From assembly GCA_965247265.1 (NCBI GenBank), contig OZ252002.1, positions 2,542,001-2,606,000 of the forward strand: DNA of 64,000 bases, given 5' to 3'. Of the stretch, positions 46,719 to 56,352 are shown piece after piece. Source of the DNA: G965247265 sp965247265 (GTDB lineage: Bacteria > Pseudomonadota > Gammaproteobacteria > UBA4575). The notes under the pieces are model-generated. The model ran no database searches, was not told the origin of the DNA, and was given only the letters and a program-made list of their open reading frames with translations. Position 1 is the first letter of the stretch. Each line of letters begins with the position of its first letter. The translations under genes and the position numbers were made by a program.

Positions 46719-46747
46719 TTTATAACATGATTGCTTATGCAAAACAA
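46719..46747 (-). promoter_or_regulatory. Promoter of rpsB-tsf
   Basis: Minus strand: -35 TTGTTT (46742-46747), 17-base spacer, -10 TATAAA (46719-46724), followed by a GC-rich discriminator GCGCCCGC, as is common for ribosomal promoters under stringent control. The expected transcript start is near 46712. Confidence 0.7.
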
Positions 46748-46797
46748 TTACTTAGATGTAAATTTCGATAATTAATACACAAGAGAATGGAATGTAA

Positions 46798-47565
46798 ATG
46801 AGCGCAACCATCAAAACTGCTGAAGAAGTGGAAAAAATGCGTACCGCAGGCAAATTGGCCTCGGAAGTGCTAAAAATGGTGTCTCCCCATGTGAAGCCTG
46901 GTATCAGCACCCTAGAATTAGACCAAATTTGTCATGAATATATTGTTAATCATCAACAGGCAATTCCCGCCCCTTTGAACTATCGAGGATTTCCAAAATC
47001 GATCTGTACCTCTATAAACCACCAAGTTTGTCATGGTATTCCAGGTGAACGTACATTAAAAAATGGAGATATTCTCAATATTGATATCACTGTAATTAAA
47101 GATAGCTATCATGGCGATACCAGCAAAATGTTCCTAATTGGAAAACCATCCGTTCGCGCCAAACGGTTGGTTGATCTCACTTATGAAGCGCTCAAAATTG
47201 GAATACATCAAGTCAAACCTGGCATTAAACTTGGTGATATCGGATATGCCATTCAAAGCTTTGTTGAAAAAAACCATTGTTCGATTGTTCGAGAATATTG
47301 CGGTCATGGAATTGGCCGCATGTTTCACGAAGAACCCCAAGTTTTGCACTATGGCAACCCAAATACCGGCATGGAATTACAAACAGGTATGACATTTACC
47401 ATTGAACCCATGGTAAATGCTGGAAAGCGCAATATTCGATTACTCCCAGACGGCTGGACAGTGGTAACCAAAGATCATAGTTTGTCCGCACAATGGGAAC
47501 ACACAATTCTTGTCACAGACACTGGCTATGATGTACTAACCAAACGTTGCGACGAAGAACTATAG
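46798..47565 (+). CDS. map: Methionine aminopeptidase, type I
   Basis: Removes the N-terminal Met from new proteins. The 255 residues carry the metal ligands and catalytic His of the family: NHQVCHGIP, NIDITVIKDSYHGDTSKMF, YCGHGIGRMFHEEP, FTIEPMV and WEHTILVTD. It is divergent from rpsB, the standard arrangement in Gammaproteobacteria, and 54 bases upstream of glnD. Confidence 0.96.
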   Translation: MSATIKTAEEVEKMRTAGKLASEVLKMVSPHVKPGISTLELDQICHEYIVNHQQAIPAPLNYRGFPKSICTSINHQVCHGIPGERTLKNGDILNIDITVIKDSYHGDTSKMFLIGKPSVRAKRLVDLTYEALKIGIHQVKPGIKLGDIGYAIQSFVEKNHCSIVREYCGHGIGRMFHEEPQVLHYGNPNTGMELQTGMTFTIEPMVNAGKRNIRLLPDGWTVVTKDHSLSAQWEHTILVTDTGYDVLTKRCDEEL

Positions 47566-47619
47566 CGATCAAATTCTAAAAACAGATATTTATTTTTTCC
47601 CAGCATTCACATTTAGAAA

Positions 47620-50301
47620 ATGTACAAGATCAACGTATTTGATGCTCTCAATTCAAATGAAAAAATTCTACGGTATTTAAAATCGGATAAATTAACTCAA
47701 CCTATTATCTCTGAATTTAAAAACTTCCGGCCTGAACTTCTATCTTTTCTTGAACATCGCTTCGACCCTCAATGCGATATATATGAACTCTTATCTCTAA
47801 ACACATCCATCATGGATATGTTTTTAAACAATATATGGGCAATGCATGGATTTCGAGACAATTCGTTAGCTTTACTCGCAATCGGCGGTTACGGCCGACG
47901 TGAACTTTTTCCACAATCAGATATCGACATTATGATTGTGTTCAATAACGAAACTGACAAAAGTACAGAAGAAAATGTTAAACAATTTTTAACTTTTCTT
48001 TGGGACGTAAATTTACCAATTGCACAATCAGTTAGATCTATACAAGATTGTATTTCAGAAGCAAAAAATGACTTAACTGTAATCACAAGTTTAATGGAGC
48101 TTCATTTAATTGCAGGTAACAAGGAACTCTTTGAAAAAGTAAAAATCAGCGTAAATAATAAAATTTGGCCAAGTAAAAAATTCTTTAAGGAAAAAACTAA
48201 TGAATTAAATGATCGGCATTATAAATATAGTGATACTGCCAATCACCTTGAACCAAATATTAAAGAAAATCCTGGCGGGTTGAGAGACTTGCACACACTT
48301 TATTGGTTAACAAACCGTCATTTTAAAACAAATAGCTACGAAGAGCTGATATCCAATAGTTTTTTAACAAAAAAAGAATTAGAAATTCTCAAAGATGCCT
48401 ACATAAACCTTGCAAAAATTAGATTTTCATTGCACTTGCACGCACAGCGCAGCGAAGATCGCTTATTATTTGACTATCAGTATGATGTTGCATCGCGTCT
48501 TGGATTTCATAATGAGAATCGAAATCATCAAGTTGAAGAATTTATGCAAGTGTTTTATCGAGCAAGTAATGAGCTGTCTACACTAATTGAAATTTTAATA
48601 AGCCGATTACGGTCAATAATTTTCCCATCTCTACTTAAACGAAGAGCAAAATTAATTAATGAGCGCTTTCAATTTCGTGCCGATAAGCTAGAGGCAACTC
48701 GTCAGAATGTCTTTAAAGAATCACCAACTGCAATTTTTGAGTTATTCCTGCTTTTACAAGAAAACCTCTATTTAGCAGGACCAAGCGATGAACTTATTCA
48801 ACTGCTGCTCGAACACTTATATCTCATTGATGATAAGTTTAGAGAGAATGAAAGTAACAATAGATTATTTTTAGAAATTTTAAACCATCCAAAAACAAAT
48901 TCACGTGAAATTAGGCGCATGGCACATTTTGGCGTACTTGGTAAATACTGGCCGAGCTTTCATAATGTTACGGGTAGGATGCAGTTTGATCTCTATCATA
49001 TATACACAATCGAAGAACACACACTTCGTGTTTTTGAAAATACCTGTAAATTTAGTGTGCCCACAGTAAATGATGAAAATTCTACACTCCATGATATTTT
49101 CATTCAGACACCAAAAGCCATCATTTTATATTTAGCTGCACTTTTTCATGATATTGCAAAAGGTCGAGGCGGCGATCACTCAATACTAGGCGAAAATGAA
49201 GCAAGACAATTTTGTTTAAAATTAGATATGAGTGAATTTGATGCAAACTTAGTTGCATGGTTAGTTAAAAATCATTTAGTAATGTCAGTGACTGCACAGC
49301 ACCAGGACCTAGATGATCCAGATGTTATAAAAATATTTGCGGAAAAAATCGGTAATCTTACAAGATTAAACTATTTATACTTACTAACCATCGCTGACAT
49401 TAGCGGCACCAACCCAAAGCTATGGAATAATTGGCGAAGCCAATTACTTTCTAATCTATATCAAAATACTGCAAAACACTTACGACGTGGCCTTGATTCG
49501 CCAATAAATCGCGAGGAATTAATCTGCGAAGTAAAAGAATCTGCGTTAAAAGGACTTTCTAATCTGGGCATTGAAAATAGCAGTTGCGAATTTTTTTGGC
49601 AAGAACTTGAAAATGATTATTTTTTACGCCACTCCGACGAAGAAGTAGTGCGCCACACCCAAGCAATATTAGAACATAAGGAAAATGACAATGTGGTGGT
49701 TAGCATCCATCAGTACAGTTCCCGTGGTGCGACTGAAGTTTTTATTTATTGCAATGATCGTAATTATTTATTTGCACATATAACGTATACGCTTGCAAAA
49801 CTTGGGCTTACCATCGTGCACGCTAGAATTATCACCTCAAGAAAGGGGCACGCATTAGATACATTTTTAGTGTTAGATATAAATGGCGACCCTATTGATA
49901 ATAAAAGTCAATGTGATCTGGTAGCGAAAGAACTTAAAGAAGCACTAAACAATCCTAACCAAAATTCAACATTACCGCCGCAAAGATTGCCTAGACGTAT
50001 TCGAGAGCTGCGAGTCCCTGTAGAAATAATTTTTGATCAAATTGCTGAAAGCAGTTATACAACTCTAGAAATCAAAGCGCCGGATTTTCCAGGATTGCTT
50101 GCTAGTTTAGGAAGCGCCTTTGTGGATTGCAATATATCAGTACACAACGCACGCATTTCAAAACTAGGAGAACGTGTACATAATATTTTCCATGTAAGCA
50201 ACTTTAACAACAAACCACTTGATGCACTTCAAAAAAATAATCTTAAAGAAGTACTAAACGAGTACTTGCATCAACCAAAACAAATTTCGCTAGCTATTTA
50301 A
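47620..50301 (+). CDS. glnD: Bifunctional [protein-PII] uridylyltransferase/uridylyl-removing enzyme
   Basis: Nitrogen sensor that adds UMP to PII proteins at low glutamine and removes it at high glutamine. The 893 residues have the nucleotidyltransferase site AIGGYGRRELFPQSDIDIMI (about residue 90), a PII-UTase helper domain, an HD domain with LFHDIAKGRGGDHSILGENE (about 505) for UMP removal, and two C-terminal ACT domains (about 700-780 and 810-880) that bind glutamine. All catalytic residues looked for are present. Confidence 0.96.
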   Translation: MYKINVFDALNSNEKILRYLKSDKLTQPIISEFKNFRPELLSFLEHRFDPQCDIYELLSLNTSIMDMFLNNIWAMHGFRDNSLALLAIGGYGRRELFPQSDIDIMIVFNNETDKSTEENVKQFLTFLWDVNLPIAQSVRSIQDCISEAKNDLTVITSLMELHLIAGNKELFEKVKISVNNKIWPSKKFFKEKTNELNDRHYKYSDTANHLEPNIKENPGGLRDLHTLYWLTNRHFKTNSYEELISNSFLTKKELEILKDAYINLAKIRFSLHLHAQRSEDRLLFDYQYDVASRLGFHNENRNHQVEEFMQVFYRASNELSTLIEILISRLRSIIFPSLLKRRAKLINERFQFRADKLEATRQNVFKESPTAIFELFLLLQENLYLAGPSDELIQLLLEHLYLIDDKFRENESNNRLFLEILNHPKTNSREIRRMAHFGVLGKYWPSFHNVTGRMQFDLYHIYTIEEHTLRVFENTCKFSVPTVNDENSTLHDIFIQTPKAIILYLAALFHDIAKGRGGDHSILGENEARQFCLKLDMSEFDANLVAWLVKNHLVMSVTAQHQDLDDPDVIKIFAEKIGNLTRLNYLYLLTIADISGTNPKLWNNWRSQLLSNLYQNTAKHLRRGLDSPINREELICEVKESALKGLSNLGIENSSCEFFWQELENDYFLRHSDEEVVRHTQAILEHKENDNVVVSIHQYSSRGATEVFIYCNDRNYLFAHITYTLAKLGLTIVHARIITSRKGHALDTFLVLDINGDPIDNKSQCDLVAKELKEALNNPNQNSTLPPQRLPRRIRELRVPVEIIFDQIAESSYTTLEIKAPDFPGLLASLGSAFVDCNISVHNARISKLGERVHNIFHVSNFNNKPLDALQKNNLKEVLNEYLHQPKQISLAI

Positions 50302-50338
50302 TAACGAATACGTACAAGATACGTCGATCTAATCCCCA

Positions 50339-51538
50339 ATGAACCCACATTTACACCTACTTCAAACTTACCCCTTTGAAAAATTAAAAAATCTTGTTGG
50401 CGAAACGCAAGCGGAAAATACATATAACACCATATCGATGGCAATTGGCGAACCTAAACACCCAACACCTGATGTTATTAAAAATTCTTTTTCAAACAAT
50501 CTAAACCAATTCGACAAGTACCCTACGACACGAGGAAGCGATTCACTTCGACAAACATGTGCTAACTGGCTACACAACAGATTTAATATCCCTAGTCATT
50601 CGCTAAACGAAAACAAAAATATACTCCCCGTTAATGGAACACGTGAGGCATTATTTTCAATTGCTCAATGTGTAATTGACTCAAGTAAAAAACCCGTTGT
50701 TTTAATTCCTAATCCTTTCTATCAAATATATGAAGGTGCAGCAATACTAGCGGGTGCCGAACCAATCTACTATAACTGTGAAATCGAAGATAATGATATC
50801 CCTGCACTATGGGAGCTAGAAGAGAGCATTTGGGAACGTTGCCAGTTGATTTATATTTGCACACCTGGGAATCCTACTGGGCAACTTGCCCCTCAATCTA
50901 CTTTTCAAAAATTAATTGAATTTTCTCTAAAATATGAATTTGTTATTGCGTCAGATGAATGCTACTCAGAAATATATTCGCCCGACACTTCGCCCCCCAT
51001 GGGATTACTTCACCATAGTGAAAAATTTAGCAATAATGCAATGCAAAATTGTATGGCGTTTTATAGCCTATCCAAACGTTCAAATGCACCCGGCTTGCGT
51101 TCTGGCTTTGTCGCAGGCTCTGCAGATCTAATAAAGAATTTTTTACAATATCGAACATATCATGGATGCGCCATGTCATTGCCTGTGCAAAATGCGAGTA
51201 TTGCCGCATGGTCAGATGAGACACATGTTGCCGAAAATAGAGTTTTGTACCATGAAAAATTCAAAGCAGTACTAAATATTATTGATGAAGTTTTACCCTG
51301 CGAAAAACCAGAAGCAGGTTTTTATTTGTGGCCAATGCTCCCTTTTGACGATAAGACGTTTTCACAATCACTCTTTACTAAAAAAAATGTTTTAACATTG
51401 CCAGGAAGTTACTTGGCACGGACAATTAATGGTTATAACCCAGGTAAAAATCGAGTACGCTTAGCGCTAGTTGAAAATAAACAAGAATGTGTTGAAGCTG
51501 CAACTCGTATCACTGAATATATACATGATATAAATTAG
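50339..51538 (+). CDS. dapC: Succinyldiaminopimelate transaminase
   Basis: PLP-dependent class I aminotransferase of 399 residues that makes N-succinyl-LL-diaminopimelate. Seen: NGTREALFSIAQ, CTPGNPTGQLA, the PLP-contacting SDECYSEIY and the Schiff-base Lys in FYSLSKRSNAPGLRSGFVAG. DapC, not a general aminotransferase, is assigned because dapD and dapE follow immediately; this is the pattern in Pseudomonas and many Betaproteobacteria, while E. coli uses ArgD for this step. Confidence 0.91.
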   Translation: MNPHLHLLQTYPFEKLKNLVGETQAENTYNTISMAIGEPKHPTPDVIKNSFSNNLNQFDKYPTTRGSDSLRQTCANWLHNRFNIPSHSLNENKNILPVNGTREALFSIAQCVIDSSKKPVVLIPNPFYQIYEGAAILAGAEPIYYNCEIEDNDIPALWELEESIWERCQLIYICTPGNPTGQLAPQSTFQKLIEFSLKYEFVIASDECYSEIYSPDTSPPMGLLHHSEKFSNNAMQNCMAFYSLSKRSNAPGLRSGFVAGSADLIKNFLQYRTYHGCAMSLPVQNASIAAWSDETHVAENRVLYHEKFKAVLNIIDEVLPCEKPEAGFYLWPMLPFDDKTFSQSLFTKKNVLTLPGSYLARTINGYNPGKNRVRLALVENKQECVEAATRITEYIHDIN

Positions 51539-51556
51539 TCAAAACTAGGAAAAATA

Positions 51557-52384
51557 ATGAGCGGCTCGAATCAAGAGATAATTGAAAATGCGTTTGAAGA
51601 TCGCAAATCAATCACACCAAATTCGGTAGATTCAATAATTCGTGATGCTGTTGATCAAACTCTAAATCAACTTGATAAAGGTCAATTACGCGTTGCCGAA
51701 AAACAGAATAGCGATTGGGTTGTAAATGAGTGGCTAAAAAAAGCAGTTTTGCTTTCATTCAGAATGAATGAAAATCAAATTATTGATGCGGGATACACAA
51801 AATTCTACGACAAAGTAGCTACAAAATTTTCACGCATGGACGAGTCAGCCATCAAGCAACAAGGCGCTCGCATTGTTCCTTCTGCCAATGTACGACATGG
51901 CGCTTACATTGCATCCGATGTGGTACTTATGCCCAGCTACGTAAATATAGGCGCATATGTCGATGCAGGCACAATGGTTGATACCTGGGCAACTGTAGGC
52001 TCATGCGCACAAATTGGAAAAAATGTTCACCTTTCGGGTGGCGTAGGAATTGGTGGAGTTCTTGAACCACTGCAAGCTGCACCCACAATAATTGAAGATA
52101 ATTGCTTTATTGGGGCACGCTCGGAAGTAGTGGAAGGTGTAATTGTCGAACAGGGCGCTGTCATTTCTATGGGTGTGTACATTGGTAAAAGCACCAAAAT
52201 TTATAATCGTGAAACAGGTGAAGTGAGTTATGGCCGAATCCCAGCAGGTTCAGTTGTGGTTTCGGGCAACTTGCCCTCTAAAAGTGGCAAGTACAGTCTG
52301 TATTGCGCAGTCATTGTGAAACAAGTAGATGAAAAAACGCGGAGCAAAGTTGGCATTAACGAGTTACTTCGCTCAATAGATTAA
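51557..52384 (+). CDS. dapD: 2,3,4,5-tetrahydropyridine-2,6-dicarboxylate N-succinyltransferase
   Basis: Adds succinyl from succinyl-CoA in the lysine/DAP pathway. The 275 residues (E. coli 274) start with a helical domain (IENAFEDRKSITPNSVDS; VAEKQNSDWVVNEWLKKAVL) and continue with hexapeptide repeats of a left-handed beta-helix, including VNIGAYVDAGTMVDTWATVG and GGVGIGGVLEPLQAAP. It is 18 bases after dapC. Confidence 0.96.
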   Translation: MSGSNQEIIENAFEDRKSITPNSVDSIIRDAVDQTLNQLDKGQLRVAEKQNSDWVVNEWLKKAVLLSFRMNENQIIDAGYTKFYDKVATKFSRMDESAIKQQGARIVPSANVRHGAYIASDVVLMPSYVNIGAYVDAGTMVDTWATVGSCAQIGKNVHLSGGVGIGGVLEPLQAAPTIIEDNCFIGARSEVVEGVIVEQGAVISMGVYIGKSTKIYNRETGEVSYGRIPAGSVVVSGNLPSKSGKYSLYCAVIVKQVDEKTRSKVGINELLRSID

Positions 52385-52386
52385 GC

Positions 52387-52730
52387 ATGCTAAAAGTATT
52401 TGGAATCCCAAATTGTGACCAGGTAAAAAATCTTAGAAATGGCTGAAAAATAATAAAATTGAATTTAAATTTCATAATTATAAAAAGAAAGGTATAACCA
52501 GAAAGCACCTCAGCGATTGGTGTGAAACTATAAATTGGGAGCTGCTTCTAAATAAACGTAGCAGAACCTGGAAGGAACTTAGTGAAATAGATAAGTCTAA
52601 CCTTACCCAAATAAAAGCAATTAGCTTAATGCAACAACACCTAACTTTGATTAAACGTCCTGTAATCCAGAATTGCAAAAGCATAGAAGTGGGCTTCGAC
52701 AGCAAAATATTTTCCAAAAATTATAAATAA
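52387..52730 (+). pseudogene. YffB/Spx/ArsC family gene, frameshifted
   Basis: From the ATG at 52387 the frame reads MLKVFGIPNCDQVKNLRNG and then hits TGA at 52444. In the next frame, from 52440, it reads WLKNNKIEFKFHNYKKKG onward through NWELLLNKRSRTWKELSE and LTLIKRPVIQ to TAA at 52730, exactly the rest of an ArsC/YffB-type thioredoxin-fold protein of about 114 residues. Restoring one A in the AAA at 52437-52439 joins both parts. Genes of this family sit between dapD and dapE in Pseudomonas and relatives, so the position agrees. The spacing is tight: 2 bases after dapD and 1 base before dapE. Either a pseudogene or a single-base sequence error. Confidence 0.87.
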
Positions 52731-52731
52731 T

Positions 52732-53871
52732 ATGTCAGCAACACTTGAACTTGCCAAGCAACTAATTTCTCAACCCTCGGTTACACCTGCCGATGTCGGC
52801 TGTCAAACTATGATTAGCAAATTCCTGCAAGATTTAGGTTTTAAAACCGAAGATATGCCGTTTGGAGAAGTGACTAATCTTTGGCTACGCCGCGGCACTG
52901 AAGAGCCATTATTTGTATTTGCTGGACATACTGATGTTGTTCCTACAGGACCTGAAGATGAATGGGCCTCGCCCCCTTTTACGCCTACACTTCGTGATGG
53001 AACGCTATATGGACGTGGCGCTGCAGATATGAAATCCAGCATTGCAGCCATGGCTGTTGCTTGCAAAAATTTTGTTGAAACCAATCCTAACCATAAAGGC
53101 TCTATTGCGTTTCTGTTAACCAGTGATGAAGAAGGCCCAGCAGTGAATGGCACGGTAAAGGTTATAGAAACCTTACAAGCACGGAATGAAAAGATTGAGT
53201 GGTGTTTAGTTGGTGAACCTAGCAGTAGCAAAAAACTAGGTGACACAATTAAAAATGGTAGACGTGGTTCACTTTCTGCCAATTTAATTATTAAAGGCAT
53301 TCAAGGCCATGTTGCATACCCACATTTAGCCCAAAATCCGGTACATGAATTCGCGCCTGCGCTTGCTGAATTAACATCATTGCAATGGGATTTAGGTAAT
53401 GAGTATTTTCCAGCGACCACATTTCAAATTTCCAATATTAATGCAGGCACAGGTGCAAGTAATATCATACCGGGAAGTTTACAAATTGACTTTAACTTGC
53501 GTTTCTCTTCTGAAATCTCAGTAGATGAAATTAAAACTAACATCGAAAACACGCTAGCTAAACATAATTTAAATTACGAGCTCAGCTGGCATTTATCTGG
53601 AAATCCTTTTTTTTGTGAGCCAGGTACGCTCACGCAAGCATGTGAACAAGCTGTTCAAGAAACAGTTAACATCAAACCCAAGCTTTCTACAGGTGGCGGC
53701 ACATCAGATGGGCGTTTCATTGCATCCACTGGTGCACAAGTAGTAGAACTAGGGCCTGTGAATGAAAGCATTCACAAGGTGAATGAACATATAAAAGTAT
53801 ATGACTTAGATCTATTAACTGTCATTTATGAGAAAACACTAGAAAATCTGCTCTCCAAGTTATCATTTTGA
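52732..53871 (+). CDS. dapE: Succinyl-diaminopimelate desuccinylase
   Basis: Di-zinc M20 peptidase-fold enzyme that releases LL-diaminopimelate. The 379 residues show FAGHTDVVPTGPEDEW (zinc His), LYGRGAADMKSSIAA (bridging Asp), TSDEEGPAVNGT (catalytic Glu pair), a dimerisation domain and the late zinc His in GPVNESIHKVNEH. It completes dapC-dapD-dapE. Confidence 0.96.
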   Translation: MSATLELAKQLISQPSVTPADVGCQTMISKFLQDLGFKTEDMPFGEVTNLWLRRGTEEPLFVFAGHTDVVPTGPEDEWASPPFTPTLRDGTLYGRGAADMKSSIAAMAVACKNFVETNPNHKGSIAFLLTSDEEGPAVNGTVKVIETLQARNEKIEWCLVGEPSSSKKLGDTIKNGRRGSLSANLIIKGIQGHVAYPHLAQNPVHEFAPALAELTSLQWDLGNEYFPATTFQISNINAGTGASNIIPGSLQIDFNLRFSSEISVDEIKTNIENTLAKHNLNYELSWHLSGNPFFCEPGTLTQACEQAVQETVNIKPKLSTGGGTSDGRFIASTGAQVVELGPVNESIHKVNEHIKVYDLDLLTVIYEKTLENLLSKLSF

Positions 53872-53873
53872 TT

Positions 53874-53902
53874 AATGTCCGCTTTCGCCATAAGCAGCCA
53901 TT
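53874..53902. repeat. Palindromic TCCGC intergenic repeat, copy A
   Basis: AATGTCCGCTT, 7-base loop, AAGCAGCCATT: an imperfect hairpin beginning 3 bases after the dapE stop. Its first arm is the same as that of copy B at 55556. It could also help end dapE transcripts, although only an AT-rich stretch follows. Confidence 0.6.
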
Positions 53903-53920
53903 CAATAATTCGTTTATTTA

Positions 53921-53956
53921 TAAAAAAAGCTACGCCATATGTAAAAGATGTAGCTT
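53921..53956 (-). terminator. Intrinsic terminator after the metallo-hydrolase gene
   Basis: Minus strand: AAGCTAC (53950-53956), 16-base loop, GTAGCTT (53927-53933), followed by a run of T (53922-53928 overlap). It is properly placed 27 bases beyond the TAA at 53983 and oriented to stop leftward transcription before dapE. Confidence 0.72.
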
Positions 53957-54013
53957 CGGAATTACAGTATGGTTACTGTTAATTACTTCTTACTTTGTTC
54001 TTCAAGTGCTTTG

Positions 54014-55440
54014 TTATATTTTTTGTCTGGTGCGCCATGCTTGCCCCATACTTTCCCTTAAATTTTCAGGAAGTGCTTCTAAAGGTACAACTAAATCTCC
54101 CTCTACAGGCCATTCTTCAAGTAATTCAGGGTGATAACCTTCTGGGTAATATTTCTTTGGATCGATTTGCTGTTCGCGCACAAAGGGTTCTTGTATTTCC
54201 TCACGACTTGTTGGAGGGTGAGGAACAACTAACTGTCCATTGGTAAAATCGAACTGTGGGGCACGACTGTTCGGATAATCTGGAATGATCCCTTCACGCA
54301 CCCAGATTTGTTCTTTTGTTACATTCACTACAATCCCATCTGGCGCACCAAAGTGGAAGGGTCCATTCCAATGTTCCCGACCTTCGGCTACTGCTTCCTC
54401 ATTTAAATAAGGATCAAAAGGCATATGCGTCGTCATGAACAGACGCGGTCCTGCTTCGTTTGCAAGATAGCCTGCTGTATAACCGGGAGTATGGTGAGTA
54501 TCAATTGTGTAACGCGCTAAAAATGGTGGTACACCTTGAACACCTGAGCTGATCTCTACAAGTTCGGGTTGTTGTTCGGTCACGTAGACATCGCATCCTT
54601 TTGCGTACTTGGCATCTAACTTACTGGGTCGCTCGTCCCCGGTCCATGCAAAACAAAGTCCATTCCAATCGAGACGATAGCCTGACGCACCATCCTTTGC
54701 GTGAGAACGCTGCCAGTGAATTACTTTTGCTCCGTTTTTCTCATAAACCACACCACCATTGTCACGAAAATCAAATTCATGGACTTTTATATCCCATCCC
54801 TTACAACTGGAAACACACTAAAGGCGTCAATGTGCCAACCAAGCGTCATCTTCATACCTTTCACCATTTTTGCAGTGCCGTATTCGGGGGTGCGACCAGA
54901 TGGTCCGTATACCCTTAGATTATCGTGCCAGCCGCCTGCCCATGTCCCAAACATCCACGTATAAGGAAACCCACCAAAGTGATCCACATGCAAGTGTGTA
55001 ATGAACACATCTTTAATCTGGTTCAGTGCAAAACCACTAGCAATGTAATTTACGGGCGAGCCTTCCCCAAAATCAAAAACCAGATTGTCACCGTTACCTA
55101 GCTGAACGAAAATCGAAGTGTTCATCTGGCCAGGGCGAATAAAAGGAGCAGAGCCCATAAATATAATTCGCATTTCGTTGGGTTGAACTTCTTCCGTACG
55201 AGGGAACCAGTTTGCCGCACTCTTCATCCACGGCGATGGCTTGATGCCTTCAAAAAGAAGCCCTTCTTTCCATTTATCTCCAGGCACGCCACCAAATAAT
55301 GCGGCCTTAATTTCATCCACGGTGGATTCATCATGAACCGGTACCGGCTGGGGCGGCACAGCAAACACGCTTCCAGCAATTAGAGATAAAGAAAAAGTGA
55401 ATATGGTTAGAAATGAGAATTTACATATGCGAGTAAACAT
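54014..55440 (-). pseudogene. GntH-like MBL-fold metallo-hydrolase, frameshifted
   Basis: The N-terminal part (55440 to TAA at 54787) has a signal peptide (MFTRICKFSFLTIFTFSLSL), RIIFMGSAPF and the metal motif FITHLHVDHFGGFP. The C-terminal part (to TAA at 54014) has RSHAKDGASGYRLDWNGL, WTGDERPS and TTHMPFDP, the remaining metal ligands. A one-base loss around 54791-54800 separates them: restoring it gives FSVFPVVRD joined to DIKVHEFDFRDNGG. Since the ligands are split, neither half should be active. The family resembles the exported MBL proteins named after guanitoxin GntH; a toxin role is not implied. The ATG at 55440 has an AAGGGG ribosome site; the upstream ATG at 55476 lacks one. The gene looks less AT-rich than its neighbours and lies between two palindromic repeats, suggesting acquisition. 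Confidence 0.84.
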
Positions 55441-55555
55441 ATAAGTCCCCTTATTGCTATTGTTGTTATCAAGCATTCACATAATATCAAAACTATGTAA
55501 ATAGTGAATGATGTGGGCCAAATTGTATTTGAATTAGTAAAAATTGATTTAATTG

Positions 55556-55584
55556 AATGTCCGCTTTGGGTCGTTAGCGGTCAT
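55556..55584. repeat. Palindromic TCCGC intergenic repeat, copy B
   Basis: ATGTCCGCT, loop TTGGGTCGTT, AGCGGTCAT: a hairpin with one mismatch in nine pairs. It shares AATGTCCGCTTT with copy A and lies in the 177-base gap between the metallo-hydrolase and isochorismatase genes. The rest of that gap shows no gene. Confidence 0.65.
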
Positions 55585-55617
55585 AAGTCTTATAACTGTC
55601 AGTGCGAATTTGAATTG

Positions 55618-56268
55618 TTAAGCTAGAAGCTCTTCTATTTCATTTACTGTAAATAAACTTACCCCGATGTTGTTCAATTCTTCCTCTCCTTTTTTATACA
55701 ACTGCGAAATTGCATTTGTAGCAAGCACAACTCGAAAATCTCGCTCGCTCGCTTCGTAAATGCTAGTTCTAGGACAGTTTGGGAAATTACAACCTGAAAA
55801 TATAATGGTATCAATCTGACATTCTTTCAAAAATTCTTCAAGTTTAGTCCTATAAAAGGCTCCCCATCTTGGTTTATACATTAAATATTCATTGTCACCG
55901 ATTTGCTGGAATTCACCTAATAAAAGATCATTTGGATGTTGCATTATTGTGATATTTGGCTTGAGATCGTGCACTAATTCAGCACCATCTGATTCCGGTA
56001 TCACTATTTCTTGACCTTCTTCTATATCTAACCTTCTACACAAATCAGCATTTGATCCATCACGAAAATATAATCGTATAACATGAATTATAAGTAATCC
56101 CTTGGCACGATAAGCATTCAATAGTGCAGCGATATTAGGAATGACTTCTTTAGTGCCTTGTATAAATACAGGCGCATTATCCAAAGTGAAATCGTTCTGA
56201 ACATCGATGGTTATTAGCGCTGATTGCGTAAAGTTTGGTTTAGTATATTTATCCACTTTATATTTCAT
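55618..56268 (-). CDS. Isochorismatase family cysteine hydrolase
   Basis: A 216-residue hydrolase of the isochorismatase/nicotinamidase superfamily. The catalytic triad is visible: Asp in LITIDVQNDFTLDN, Lys in YLMYKPRWGAFY and the nucleophilic Cys in FSGCNFPNCPRTS. The fold and order fit (LIIHVIRLY after the Asp, SIYEASERDFRVVLATNAIS after the Cys). The substrate is unknown; members act on isochorismate, nicotinamide, N-carbamoyl compounds or ureas. No related pathway gene is near. It stands alone between repeat copies B and C. Confidence 0.86.
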   Translation of the reverse strand: MKYKVDKYTKPNFTQSALITIDVQNDFTLDNAPVFIQGTKEVIPNIAALLNAYRAKGLLIIHVIRLYFRDGSNADLCRRLDIEEGQEIVIPESDGAELVHDLKPNITIMQHPNDLLLGEFQQIGDNEYLMYKPRWGAFYRTKLEEFLKECQIDTIIFSGCNFPNCPRTSIYEASERDFRVVLATNAISQLYKKGEEELNNIGVSLFTVNEIEELLA

Positions 56269-56352
56269 TAATTTAATTAGCTTTACTATAACTATGGAGT
56301 CCTTATTAAATGCAAAAACACGAACACAGGGGTAAATTGACTAATTGCGATA

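Noticed and set aside
52803..53300. Open frame of 165 codons on the minus strand
   Set aside because: Antisense to the catalytic core of dapE; no domain and no ribosome site.
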